Below are positions 34,452-42,922 of a stretch of DNA of 64,000 nucleotides, piece by piece. The stretch is from the NCBI RefSeq assembly GCF_900155985.1, contig NZ_FTMA01000001.1, positions 682,001 through 746,000 on the forward strand, written 5' to 3'. The notes under the pieces are model-generated. The model was not told the DNA's origin, searched no databases, and was given only the letters and a program-made list of their open reading frames with translations. How positions within the stretch are numbered: position 1 is the first letter of the stretch; the number at the start of each line of letters is the position of its first letter. Origin of the DNA: Maribacter ulvicola. GTDB lineage: Bacteria; Bacteroidota; Bacteroidia; Flavobacteriales; Flavobacteriaceae. Position numbers and translations under genes: made by a program.

Positions 34452-35375
34452 CTATAGAAAATTATCAACCTTTTTGTAAGCTTCAATAACGGCTAGCTCA
34501 CCTTCTTTATTTCCTCTAGAATTACCGTGCTCCATACCAAGTACGCCGTTGAACCCTTTTTCATGAATCCATTTAAACACATTATGATAGTTGATTTCGC
34601 CGGTGGTAGGTTCATTTCTACCAGGGTTATCTCCTATTTGTATATAGGCTATTTCTGACCAAGAAGCTTCCATGTTTGGAATTAGGTTTCCTTCTTGAAT
34701 TTGTTGGTGGTAAATGTCAAACAAAATTTTACAAGAAGGAGAGTTTACAGCTCTACAGATTTCAAATGCTTGTGGAGAATCCGTCAAAAATAGCCCGGGA
34801 TGATTTCTAAAATTAAGAGGTTCCAAGACCATAGTAATTTGATGGGGTTCTAAAATAGCAGACGCTTGCCTTAGGCTTTCTACCACATTAGCGGTTTGGT
34901 AGCCCATTCTAAGATTTAGATCTACATGGCCTGGTACAACAGTCATCCATTTAGCATTAACGCGCTTGGCTACTTCAATAGAGTTTTTGATGTCATTTAA
35001 GAATTCTTCTCTTTTAACTTTATCGCCAGAAGCAAGATTAGGAGTTTTCCAGTGTATATCATGCGCTACGAACACTCCCATTTCCAAACCACGTTCTTTC
35101 ATGGTTTTCGCCATCTTTTCTTGAAGTTCTACCGGGCGATTACGCATCCCGTTATCTTCAAATGCGGTATAACCTTGATCAGCCATAAAGTTCAGCTGGT
35201 CAATTGGGTCTTCACCTGCAAGATGTTTAAACATACCTAAATGAGGCGCATATTTTAAATTATACTTGTGAGCTTTTGTAGTGGAATCTAAGGTATTTGC
35301 ATATGATAGGGTGCCACCAAGGGAAATTGCACTTGTAGTTAATGCAGATTTTTGAATAAAGCTTCTTCTTTTCAT
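34452..35375 (-). CDS. TIM-barrel isomerase, hydroxypyruvate-isomerase-like, Tat-type signal
   Basis: A sugar phosphate isomerase/epimerase (AP endonuclease 2 superfamily) of 307 aa. It begins MKRRSFIQKSALTTSA, a twin-arginine-like signal (KRRSFI), so it is probably exported folded. Metal/acid residues sit in VLEPLNFRNHPG (Glu), LFDIYHQQIQEG (Asp and His), IQIGDNPGRNEP and LGMEHG (Glu), the Hyi pattern. In this setting a role on a 3-keto sugar (isomerase, eliminase or hydratase) is more likely than hydroxypyruvate isomerase. It is downstream of the small Gdh subunit (79-base gap) on the same strand. Confidence 0.85.
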   Translation of the reverse strand: MKRRSFIQKSALTTSAISLGGTLSYANTLDSTTKAHKYNLKYAPHLGMFKHLAGEDPIDQLNFMADQGYTAFEDNGMRNRPVELQEKMAKTMKERGLEMGVFVAHDIHWKTPNLASGDKVKREEFLNDIKNSIEVAKRVNAKWMTVVPGHVDLNLRMGYQTANVVESLRQASAILEPHQITMVLEPLNFRNHPGLFLTDSPQAFEICRAVNSPSCKILFDIYHQQIQEGNLIPNMEASWSEIAYIQIGDNPGRNEPTTGEINYHNVFKWIHEKGFNGVLGMEHGNSRGNKEGELAVIEAYKKVDNFL

Positions 35376-35453
35376 GAGTATTTATATAATTGATAATAGC
35401 CAAATGCAAGTATTTCATTGCTTTTGGCTATGGAATATTAAAATATTAGTTGA

Positions 35454-36101
35454 TTATAAAGACCAGGCCTTACCTTCTGTAAGCTCCTGTAGGTCGCCAC
35501 AAGGTATATATTCTCCTGGTACAGGTAAATATGCCAATACCTTTTCGCCTACGTACTCAGAGGCTTTATATCCCCAAATGGTCATTCCTCTTAAGTTATT
35601 GGAAAAAGCAAATCTAGATATCTCATCCTCTAATTCTGCCGTGGTACCTTCGGATATGGCCTTAGTATAGCTGTTGATGGTCTCAAACATTTCTGCTTGT
35701 TGGTCTTTAGTGTATTTTAATGATTTAGCTAAAACAGGTTCTAGGTCTTCAGTAGTTAAATCTTCAGCTTTTTCTTTACCGGTATCTACCAATGCTTTGT
35801 CAATGAATTTTTTCATGGACATCTTTAGGAACTCTTGTTGTTCCTTTTCCATGACATCTTGTGCAAACTTGTCTATGAAAATATCGACTTGTACTTCAGA
35901 GGCAGCAGGGGTATCCGTTTTTGGTAAAATGATGTCTACCAGTGTCGTTAATATGTTACCTTCCGTTTGTGTTAAAAATTCAGGAGTCCAGCTAATGGCA
36001 GGCTCACTTTTACAACTTTGTACGATAGATAATAGGGTTGGGGTAGCCACCATATATCCAAGTGACAGCCCCATATTTTTTAATACGCGTCTTCTATTCA
36101 T
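35454..36101 (-). CDS. Gluconate 2-dehydrogenase subunit 3-family protein
   Basis: The small subunit of a membrane-linked sugar dehydrogenase, 215 aa. It starts with a twin-arginine signal (MNRRRVLKNMGLSLGYM), expected to carry its partner through Tat. A TLVDIILPKTDTPAASEV segment (about 52-69) and IWGYKASEYVGEKVLAYLPVPGEY near the end are typical of PF13618. Its ATG overlaps the stop of the GMC gene by one base (TAATG), so they are translated together. With the GMC protein it should form the catalytic pair. Confidence 0.9.
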   Translation of the reverse strand: MNRRRVLKNMGLSLGYMVATPTLLSIVQSCKSEPAISWTPEFLTQTEGNILTTLVDIILPKTDTPAASEVQVDIFIDKFAQDVMEKEQQEFLKMSMKKFIDKALVDTGKEKAEDLTTEDLEPVLAKSLKYTKDQQAEMFETINSYTKAISEGTTAELEDEISRFAFSNNLRGMTIWGYKASEYVGEKVLAYLPVPGEYIPCGDLQELTEGKAWSL

Positions 36102-37813
36102 TATATGTTTCCTTTTTTAAGTTCCTTAACCGCATGATCTGCAGCTCTAGCCGTAAAGGCCATATATGTTAATGATGGATTTACGCAACTGGCAGAGGTC
36201 ATAAATGACCCATCGGTTACATATACATTAGGTACATCATGTAATTGGTTGTTTCCGTTTAAAACAGATGTTTTTCTGTCTCTGCCCATTCGGGCTGTAC
36301 CCATTTCATGGATTCCTAAACCTAAGGCACTTTCGTTATCATAACCTTTTACATCTCTAAGTCCGGCTTTTTCTAGCATATCAACGGCCGACTCTAAAAT
36401 ATCTTTACGCATTTTAAGTTCGTTTTCTTGAAGTTCGGCATCAAAAGTTACCGTTGGTAGACCCCAATCATCCAGTTTATCGTAGTCTAAAGTGAACCTG
36501 TTGTTTTCATAAGGTAGTACCTCTCCAAAGCCCATCATACCAAATGTCCATCCGCCTGGTTTTAAAACGGCATCTTTTAAGTCTTTACCGTGAGATAGTT
36601 CGGCAATAGATTCTTCCCAGTTACCTCTAGAGGCTCCACCTTGATAGCCAAATCCTCTCTTATAATCTTTTCTATCAGAATCTCCGCCTAGGTTTCTAAA
36701 TCTTGGAATATAAATTCCACTAGGCTTTCTACCTTTATAATACTTATCCTCAAATCCGTCGAACTTGCCAGAAGCACCTACTTGAAGTTGGTGGTCCATA
36801 ATATTACGTCCTAATTGATCAGATTCATTACCCATGCCATTAGGGAAGCTTTCAGATTTAGATTGCATTAATATAGAAGTAGATGCAATTGCAGATGCGC
36901 ACAAGAAAATAACCTTGGCTTTAAATTCAAAAGTTTCTTTGGTATTTGAGTCAATTACCTTAACACCTGTAGCTTTCTTGGTTTTTGGGTCATAAATTAC
37001 CTCATGTACAATTGAATCAGGCCTAAGTGTCATATTACCGGTAGCTTCAGCTGCGGGCAACGTAGAAGATAAACTGCTGAAGTATGCTCCAAAAGGACAG
37101 CCTCTAATACATCTATTTCTAAATTGACATTTACTTCTACCGTCAAATTGCTTGGTTCCTGTAATGTGGGCAGTTCTTCCTGCAGTTACTACACGACCGT
37201 CAAAATTTTCAGCAACTTTATCACGAAATTCTTGTTCTACACAATTTAAATCCATCATTGGTAAAAATTTACCGTCTGGTAATTGTTCTAGACCTAAATT
37301 TTCGCCACTTACGCCAATATACTCCTCAACTTTGTCGTACCAAGGTGCAATATCTTTATAGCGCACAGGCCAATCTATGGCAATACCTTCTTTTTTGTTG
37401 GCTTCAAAATCAATATCACTTAAACGGTAGCTTTGACGTCCCCATTGTAGAGAACGACCTCCTAGATGATAGCCTCTCATCCAATCGAATCGTTTAGTTT
37501 CGTTATATGGGTGTTTTAAATCATTTACAAACCACATGTTACTCGCCTGGTTGGTAGTATATCCCGTTCTGTTTTGTTTTGGTTGTTGCTCTATGATTTT
37601 TTTAGTAGGTTGACCGGCATTAGGAAAATCCCATGGGTCCATATTCGCAGTCTCGTAATCTTCTATATGTTTTACCATACGACCACGTTCTAAGACTAGT
37701 GTTTTAAGGCCTGCTTCGCATAATTCTTTTGCGGCCCAACCGCCACTGATTCCTGTTCCTACAACTATAGCATCATAGGAGTCCTGCTCTTCATTGTAAT
37801 AAAATTTGCTCAT
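36101..37813 (-). CDS. GMC oxidoreductase, glucoside-3-dehydrogenase/FAD-glucose-dehydrogenase type
   Basis: The FAD-binding catalytic subunit of a dye-linked sugar dehydrogenase, 570 aa. The Rossmann motif VVGTGISGGWAAKEL (about 17-31) binds FAD. The conserved GGRSLQWGRQSYR follows at about 118-130. A C-X5-C-X3-C cluster (Cys229, Cys235, Cys239; KCQFRNRCIRGCPFG) matches the 3Fe-4S site of bacterial FAD-glucose dehydrogenase. Catalytic His502 (HEMGTARMG) and Asn545 (CVNPSL) end the protein. It has no signal of its own; the Tat signal is on the small subunit. The gene is first in a three-gene minus-strand operon. A cytochrome partner is not encoded nearby. Confidence 0.93.
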   Translation of the reverse strand: MSKFYYNEEQDSYDAIVVGTGISGGWAAKELCEAGLKTLVLERGRMVKHIEDYETANMDPWDFPNAGQPTKKIIEQQPKQNRTGYTTNQASNMWFVNDLKHPYNETKRFDWMRGYHLGGRSLQWGRQSYRLSDIDFEANKKEGIAIDWPVRYKDIAPWYDKVEEYIGVSGENLGLEQLPDGKFLPMMDLNCVEQEFRDKVAENFDGRVVTAGRTAHITGTKQFDGRSKCQFRNRCIRGCPFGAYFSSLSSTLPAAEATGNMTLRPDSIVHEVIYDPKTKKATGVKVIDSNTKETFEFKAKVIFLCASAIASTSILMQSKSESFPNGMGNESDQLGRNIMDHQLQVGASGKFDGFEDKYYKGRKPSGIYIPRFRNLGGDSDRKDYKRGFGYQGGASRGNWEESIAELSHGKDLKDAVLKPGGWTFGMMGFGEVLPYENNRFTLDYDKLDDWGLPTVTFDAELQENELKMRKDILESAVDMLEKAGLRDVKGYDNESALGLGIHEMGTARMGRDRKTSVLNGNNQLHDVPNVYVTDGSFMTSASCVNPSLTYMAFTARAADHAVKELKKGNI

Positions 37814-37906
37814 AAAAGTTGTTTATTCTCTAAATTTATTAAATATAAAGTTAATTCTATACATTTATTGTTTAATCTTATTGCGAAATCCTCTAAAATT
37901 AGCATC

Positions 37907-37938
37907 TTGCATGATTAATAAACCAAGTAATAATTTTG
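37907..37938 (+). promoter_or_regulatory. Promoter with -33 TTG and -7 TAATTTTG
   Basis: TTG at 37907-37909 and TAATTTTG at 37931-37938 are 21 bases apart, which fits the Bacteroidota primary promoter. It lies 48 bases before the ATG of the lipoprotein isomerase at 37986 and in the divergent gap with the GMC gene. Confidence 0.6.
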
Positions 37939-37985
37939 GCTCAAAAGCTTAAGATTATAATTCAAACAACAACAAATTACCAAAA

Positions 37986-38978
37986 ATGAAAAGAAAAAGT
38001 TTTATCAGAATGGCTTCGGCTGTTGTAATTGGAATCTCGTTATTAACAACTTACGCTTGTAAGGAAACGAAAAAAGAAAAAGTAGAAACTGCTGAGATAG
38101 GCGAAAAGACTGCTAACACGGAACCGTTTTTCGAGTTATCTTTAGCACAGTGGTCTATTCATAAAATGATCAGAGAAGATGGTGTAGATCCATATTCATT
38201 TGCTGAGAAAGCTAAGAACTGGGGGTTTACAGGATTGGAATATGTTAGCCAATTATATAACCCAGAATTGGAAAAAGCCAACTATTCTGATGAGGCGATG
38301 GCCAATTTCGTTGCAAAATCTAACGAAGAGGCAAAAAAACATGGCATGAAGAATGTTTTGATTATGATAGATGGTCAAGGTAATTTGGCCGTTAGTGATG
38401 AAGCAGAGCGAAACAAAACGGTTGAAAAACATAAAAAATGGGTAGATGCCGCAGCAGCTATGGGTTGTCATGCCATAAGAGTAAACCTAAGCGGTAGTAA
38501 CGTTCCTGAGCAATGGATCAAGAACTCGGTAGATGGACTTACAAAATTAGCGACTTATGCAAAAACAAAAAATATTAATATATTAGTAGAAAATCACGGA
38601 GGCCTATCTTCTAACGGTGAACTTCAAGCTCAGGTTTTGAAAAAGGTGAACATGGATAACTGTGGTAGTCTTCCAGATTTTGGAAATTTCTGCATTGAAC
38701 GTAAACCAGATAGTTGGGATTGCGCAAAAGAATATGATAAATATAAAGGTGTAAAAGAACTAATGCCATATGCAAAGGCGGTAAGTGCAAAATCTAATAA
38801 TTTTGATGCAGATGGTTATGACACGGGTATAGATTATGTGCAAATGTTGAAAATTGTAAAAGATGCAGGTTACAAAGGTTTTATTGGTGTAGAATATGAA
38901 GGTTCTGAAATTAGTGAAGAAGAAGGAATCATTGCTACTAGAGATTTATTGATAAAGGCAGCAAATGAAATAGAGTAA
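37986..38978 (+). CDS. TIM-barrel isomerase-like lipoprotein
   Basis: An AP-endonuclease-2 superfamily protein of 330 aa attached to the membrane: signal peptide MKRKSFIRMASAVVIGISLL, lipobox TTYAC (Cys25), then a Lys/Glu-rich linker. The barrel follows with LVENHGGLSSN (Glu), LPDFGNF (Asp), AVSAKSNNFD and GVEYEG (Glu) as expected metal residues. Relatives in 3-keto-glycoside pathways act as eliminases or hydratases; the exact reaction here is not known. It is first of three plus-strand genes (with the DinB-like and permease genes), and divergent from the GMC operon. Confidence 0.87.
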   Translation: MKRKSFIRMASAVVIGISLLTTYACKETKKEKVETAEIGEKTANTEPFFELSLAQWSIHKMIREDGVDPYSFAEKAKNWGFTGLEYVSQLYNPELEKANYSDEAMANFVAKSNEEAKKHGMKNVLIMIDGQGNLAVSDEAERNKTVEKHKKWVDAAAAMGCHAIRVNLSGSNVPEQWIKNSVDGLTKLATYAKTKNINILVENHGGLSSNGELQAQVLKKVNMDNCGSLPDFGNFCIERKPDSWDCAKEYDKYKGVKELMPYAKAVSAKSNNFDADGYDTGIDYVQMLKIVKDAGYKGFIGVEYEGSEISEEEGIIATRDLLIKAANEIE

Positions 38979-38995
38979 TCTTAAGATTATGATTT

Positions 38996-39439
38996 ATGGA
39001 GGCTTTTTTTAACGAAATTTTTGACTATAATTTTCATTGTAATAAAAAGCTGATCGAGCATTATTCGGCGATAAATACGGTGCCAACAGAATCAATGCGT
39101 CTATTTAGTCATATCTTAAATACACATCATATTTGGAATGCAAGAATCTTAAATGAACCTGTCGGTTTTGAGGTTTGGCAAGAGCATGATGTAAAAGATT
39201 GGGCAAATATCCATTACGAAAATCAACGTAGTTCGTTCAACATAGTTACCAATGCTGGTAATTTTGATAAGCATATAGATTATGAGAATTCAGAGGGGCG
39301 ACAGTTCGCTAATAGTTTAAAAGATATTCTTTTTCATATTATCAATCACGCTACAAATTGCAGAGGGCAAATCAATGTAGATGCGAGAAGTAATGATGAA
39401 ACTTCTATATGCTTAGATTATATTTATTATAAAAGATAG
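38996..39439 (+). CDS. DinB-like four-helix metal-binding protein
   Basis: A 147-residue DinB/YfiT-like helical bundle. The three metal His positions are visible in LFSHILNTHHIWNARIL (about 37-53), ILFHIINHATNCRGQIN (about 109-125) and nearby residues. Members are often thiol S-transferases or metal-dependent hydrolases; the function here is unknown. It is 17 bases after the lipoprotein isomerase and its stop codon directly abuts the start of the permease gene, so the three are one transcription unit. Confidence 0.85.
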   Translation: MEAFFNEIFDYNFHCNKKLIEHYSAINTVPTESMRLFSHILNTHHIWNARILNEPVGFEVWQEHDVKDWANIHYENQRSSFNIVTNAGNFDKHIDYENSEGRQFANSLKDILFHIINHATNCRGQINVDARSNDETSICLDYIYYKR

Positions 39440-40669
39440 ATGAAAAATAAAGTTAGAGCACAGCTTTGCTTTATGATGTTTTTAGAATTCTTTATTTGGG
39501 GTGCGTGGTTTGTAACTCTAGGAACGTTTTTAGGAAACAATTTAAAAGCAACAGATGGTGAAATAGCCTTGGCATTTTCAACACAATCATGGGGAGCTAT
39601 TATCGCTCCCTTTGTTATTGGTATAATTGCCGACCGTTATTTTAATGCAGAAAGAATTTTGGGAACCTTACACCTTTTGGGTGCCGTACTTATGTATTTT
39701 ATGTACCAAAGTTCAGCATTCAGTGATTTTTATATTTTGGTTTTAGCGTATATGATTTTATATATGCCAACCTTGGCATTGGTTAATTCGGTATCATTTA
39801 ACCAAATGAGGAATCCTGCAAAAGAGTTTTCTATGGTCCGTGTTTTTGGAACTGTTGGATGGATTGTCGCCGGACTTTCTATAAGCTATATTTTTAGCTG
39901 GGATCAAGGGGAGAATATAGGTAGAGGTCTGCTTAAAAATACATTTTTAATGACGGCTGTAGCATCTTTGATCTTAGGGTTGTTCAGTTTTACATTGCCC
40001 AAAACCTTACCAAAAGCTGCTAGTTCAGAAAAACTTGGTGTAAAAGAAATATTAGGGCTAGATTCTTTGAGTTTATTTAAGGATAAGAACTTTTTGGTCT
40101 TCTTTATTTCTTCGGTTCTAATATGTATACCACTGGCGTTCTATTATCAAAACGCAAATCCTTTTCTAGTAGAAATAGGGATGGATAATCCTACAGGTAA
40201 AATGACCTTGGGTCAAATATCTGAAATTGCATTCATGTTGTTACTTCCTTTGTTCTTTACCAAATTCGGATTTAAGAAAACCATATTGGTAGCTATGGCA
40301 GCCTGGGTGGTACGTTACTTGTTATTTGCATTCGGTGATGTTAACGAACTTGGTTTCATGTTAATAGTTGGTATTGCACTCCATGGTATATGTTATGATT
40401 TTTTCTTTGTATCTGGGCAAATTTATACCGATAATAAAGCAGGTGATAAATTTAAAAGTTCTGCACAAGGACTCATTACATTAGCTACTTATGGCGTGGG
40501 TATGTTAATAGGTTTTTGGGTTGCCGGTAAAATATCTACCACGTACCTATTAGAAGATGGTAAACACCTTTGGAAAACCATTTGGATGTATCCTGCTGGT
40601 TTTGCGCTAGCTGTATTTATTTTGTTCGCAATTTTCTTCAAAACAGAGAAAATTGAATATCAATCTTAG
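39440..40669 (+). CDS. NHS/MFS-family permease (nucleoside:H+ symporter-like)
   Basis: A 409-residue inner-membrane transporter with 12 helices matching Nuc_H_symport. Signature parts are FLEFFIWGAWFVTLGTFL (helix 1), WGAIIAPFVIGIIADRYF (helix 2 and loop) and VRVFGTVGWIVAGL (helix 4-5). The start ATG follows the stop of the DinB gene without a gap. In Bacteroidota, such permeases occur in sugar and 3-keto-sugar clusters, so the substrate here may be a free or oxidised sugar rather than a nucleoside; this is inference. Confidence 0.9.
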   Translation: MKNKVRAQLCFMMFLEFFIWGAWFVTLGTFLGNNLKATDGEIALAFSTQSWGAIIAPFVIGIIADRYFNAERILGTLHLLGAVLMYFMYQSSAFSDFYILVLAYMILYMPTLALVNSVSFNQMRNPAKEFSMVRVFGTVGWIVAGLSISYIFSWDQGENIGRGLLKNTFLMTAVASLILGLFSFTLPKTLPKAASSEKLGVKEILGLDSLSLFKDKNFLVFFISSVLICIPLAFYYQNANPFLVEIGMDNPTGKMTLGQISEIAFMLLLPLFFTKFGFKKTILVAMAAWVVRYLLFAFGDVNELGFMLIVGIALHGICYDFFFVSGQIYTDNKAGDKFKSSAQGLITLATYGVGMLIGFWVAGKISTTYLLEDGKHLWKTIWMYPAGFALAVFILFAIFFKTEKIEYQS

Positions 40670-40820
40670 ATAAATTCTTTAATTTCAATGCCTGAAAATT
40701 GTGATTCATGTTATAATGTATCCATATTTTATTGGAATAACGAGTTATAAATTATCAAACAATAAAACAAATCAGAAGGAATTTTAAACAAATAAATTTT
40801 CAAATTAAATAATTATAAAA

Positions 40821-41960
40821 ATGCCAAAGAAAATACGATTAGGAATATTAGGTGGAGGTGGAGATTCGTTGATAGGTGTATTACATAGAGTAGCAGCTTT
40901 TATCAATGATAATTATGAAATTACAGGGGCTGTTTTTAACCCTGACCATGATGCTAATTTAGCTTTTGCAAAAGAAATAGATATTCCTTTAAACAGAATT
41001 TATAAGGACTTTGATACTTTAGTTGAAGAGGAATTGAAACTTCCGGAAGATGAACGCATACAGGTGTGTTCCATTCTAACGCCAAATTTTTTGCATTACC
41101 CTATGGCCAAGAAATTATTGGATAATGGTTTTAGCGTTATTTGTGAAAAACCAATGACCACTAATTTGGAAGAAGCTAAAGACCTGCAAAAATCTCATGA
41201 AAGAGCAGGTACTGTTTTTGCGCTAACACATACCTATACGGGTTACCCAATGGTACGCCAAATGCGTGAAATGATCAAATCAGGTGCGTTAGGGAAAATT
41301 CATAAAGTAGATGCGGTATATTATCAAGGATGGATCAATACTATTATTCATGATAAAGAGAAAAGATCTTCGGTTTGGAGATTAGACCCTAAAAAAGCCG
41401 GTATTAGTTCTTGTATGGCAGATATAGGGGTGCACGCCTTTAATATGATTGAATATACTACGGGACTTAAAGTGAACGAACTACTTTGCGATTTTAATTA
41501 TCTGTATGAAGATAACCAGATGGATGTAGATGGTACCGTGCTTATACGTTTGGGGGATCATGTAAAAGGGGTGATAAGAGGTAGCCAAGTTGCTACTGGT
41601 GAAGAAAATGGACTGGCTATTTCTATTTATGGAGAGAAGGGGGCTTTTCGTTGGGAACAAGAAAGACCTAACTTTCTGTACAAGTTAAGTGATACCGAAC
41701 CAACACAGATCTACAAGCCTGGTCATGCCTATAATTCTGAATTGTCTTTAGATGGTACTAAATTACCTGCAGGACATCCAGAAGGTATTTTTGATTCTAT
41801 GGCCAATATTTATAAAGGTGTAGCCAAAGCTATTAGAGGCCAGGAGTACAATAGTGGAGAATTTCCAACAATGACCGATGGTGTTCGAGGGATGAACTTT
41901 ATAGAGGCTACCGTAGATTCTCACAAAAATGGAAATACTTGGATAGCATTAGAAAACTAA
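40821..41960 (+). CDS. Gfo/Idh/MocA-family NAD(P)-dependent oxidoreductase
   Basis: A two-domain sugar dehydrogenase of 379 aa. The N-terminal Rossmann fold starts IRLGILGGGGDSLIG and has the catalytic-type Lys in CEKPMTTN (about 111-118). The C-terminal beta-sheet domain carries the substrate residues in DIGVHAFNMIEYTTG (Asp and His, about 203-217). There is no signal peptide, so it acts in the cytoplasm. In a 3-keto pathway such enzymes interconvert C3 alcohol and ketone, for example reducing a 3-keto sugar. A 151-base gap with AT-rich sequence separates it from the permease gene, and a terminator follows. Confidence 0.93.
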   Translation: MPKKIRLGILGGGGDSLIGVLHRVAAFINDNYEITGAVFNPDHDANLAFAKEIDIPLNRIYKDFDTLVEEELKLPEDERIQVCSILTPNFLHYPMAKKLLDNGFSVICEKPMTTNLEEAKDLQKSHERAGTVFALTHTYTGYPMVRQMREMIKSGALGKIHKVDAVYYQGWINTIIHDKEKRSSVWRLDPKKAGISSCMADIGVHAFNMIEYTTGLKVNELLCDFNYLYEDNQMDVDGTVLIRLGDHVKGVIRGSQVATGEENGLAISIYGEKGAFRWEQERPNFLYKLSDTEPTQIYKPGHAYNSELSLDGTKLPAGHPEGIFDSMANIYKGVAKAIRGQEYNSGEFPTMTDGVRGMNFIEATVDSHKNGNTWIALEN

Positions 41961-41980
41961 TAAAGAATAAGAAAGAATAA

Positions 41981-42007
41981 AAAAGAGTCGCAATTTGCGG
42001 CTCTTTT
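41981..42007 (+). terminator. Rho-independent terminator after the Gfo/Idh/MocA gene
   Basis: AAAAGAGTCGC pairs with GCGGCTCTTTT (one G-U) around AATTT. It lies 21 bases after the stop and between convergent genes. Confidence 0.88.
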
Positions 42008-42025
42008 GTTTTAGTGCAATGTTGA

Positions 42026-42487
42026 TCAAGTGTATACTGTTTCAAATTTTTGACATACAACTATCATGCTTTCCTTAGGGTTTCTATTAAATGCTTGTAA
42101 TTCCCTTGTAAAAAAATCCCAATAATAATTTTTCCAACGGTCTAAGGATATAGCATCATATACATCTAATTGAGCATAAGAAGCATCAATGCTAAAATAC
42201 GGTTTAAGTGTTACCCCCGTAGTTGCTATAATACATTGCGCTTCGCCGTTCCAATCAGTAACTACTATGTAATCTCCAATTTTTGGTAAAGGTTCTTTTC
42301 TATTTTGTAGGCCTAATAATGAACGGGAGATTGCTTTCTTTTCTCCGCTTTTTGTGAATTTGGCATTTTGGTCGGCGTCATATTGGTTGTCGCCAAAAAA
42401 CATCGTTTTTGGGGTTTCATGGAAGACATCTTCGAGATGATTTTTTAAATAGGTGCCCCACATGTTTCTAGCCGATGCATTTTCCAT
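42026..42487 (-). CDS. ASCH-domain protein
   Basis: A 153-residue ASCH (DUF984-type) protein, related to the PUA fold and thought to bind RNA or modified nucleosides. The family core is FGDNQYDADQNA (about 31-42), the PKIGDYIVVTDWNGEAQCII motif (about 68-87) and the C-terminal WKNYYWDFFTREL with the conserved aromatic/His-like site. No catalytic role is assigned. It is convergent with the Gfo/Idh/MocA gene and divergent from the isomerase at 42923, so it is probably an unrelated single gene inside the cluster. Confidence 0.85.
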   Translation of the reverse strand: MENASARNMWGTYLKNHLEDVFHETPKTMFFGDNQYDADQNAKFTKSGEKKAISRSLLGLQNRKEPLPKIGDYIVVTDWNGEAQCIIATTGVTLKPYFSIDASYAQLDVYDAISLDRWKNYYWDFFTRELQAFNRNPKESMIVVCQKFETVYT

Positions 42488-42922
42488 AAATAATAATTTA
42501 TTTTAAGTGTTGGAGTGTATAAACGTTTTAGTTTCTATTTAATTTTAAGAGCAGAAAAATTTACCTGCTTATAATTGCTTGTCCGTAAGGTTTATTGTTT
42601 TTTTTGATCAAAGCTATTATGGTTACTATTTAATATGCTTTAGGGTTGTAGTTGTTTTAATAAAAAAGTTTATTAAGTAATTCGTTACTAATTCTTTAGA
42701 GATTATCTTACCGATAATTTTTGTTCCAGTCTCAATAGTGTTAAATACCTCCCCCTTTATTCATGCTTGAATTTTTATCTTTTTTTGATGGTATTTCCTA
42801 TATTTATAGCAAATCTCCCATGTATGGAGAGGAACCCCTTACAATTCTTAAATATAATATATTTTGACACATTTTACGTGTCTATTTTCAACAACTAAAT
42901 CAACAATAGATAGTATATTTTT
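42488..42922. other. 435-base gap before the third isomerase gene
   Basis: No convincing gene is seen. A hairpin with arms TTAATAAA and TTTATTAA lies at 42657-42676. A 34-codon frame from 42763 to 42867 exists but has no signal of being real. The length is suitable for a regulated promoter of the 42923-45568 operon. No -7 consensus box was found close to the start. Confidence 0.4.

Noticed and set aside
42763-42867. 34-codon frame before the third isomerase gene
   Set aside because: It has an ATG and stop but no promoter, no clear topology, and is within the range expected by chance in an AT-rich gap.
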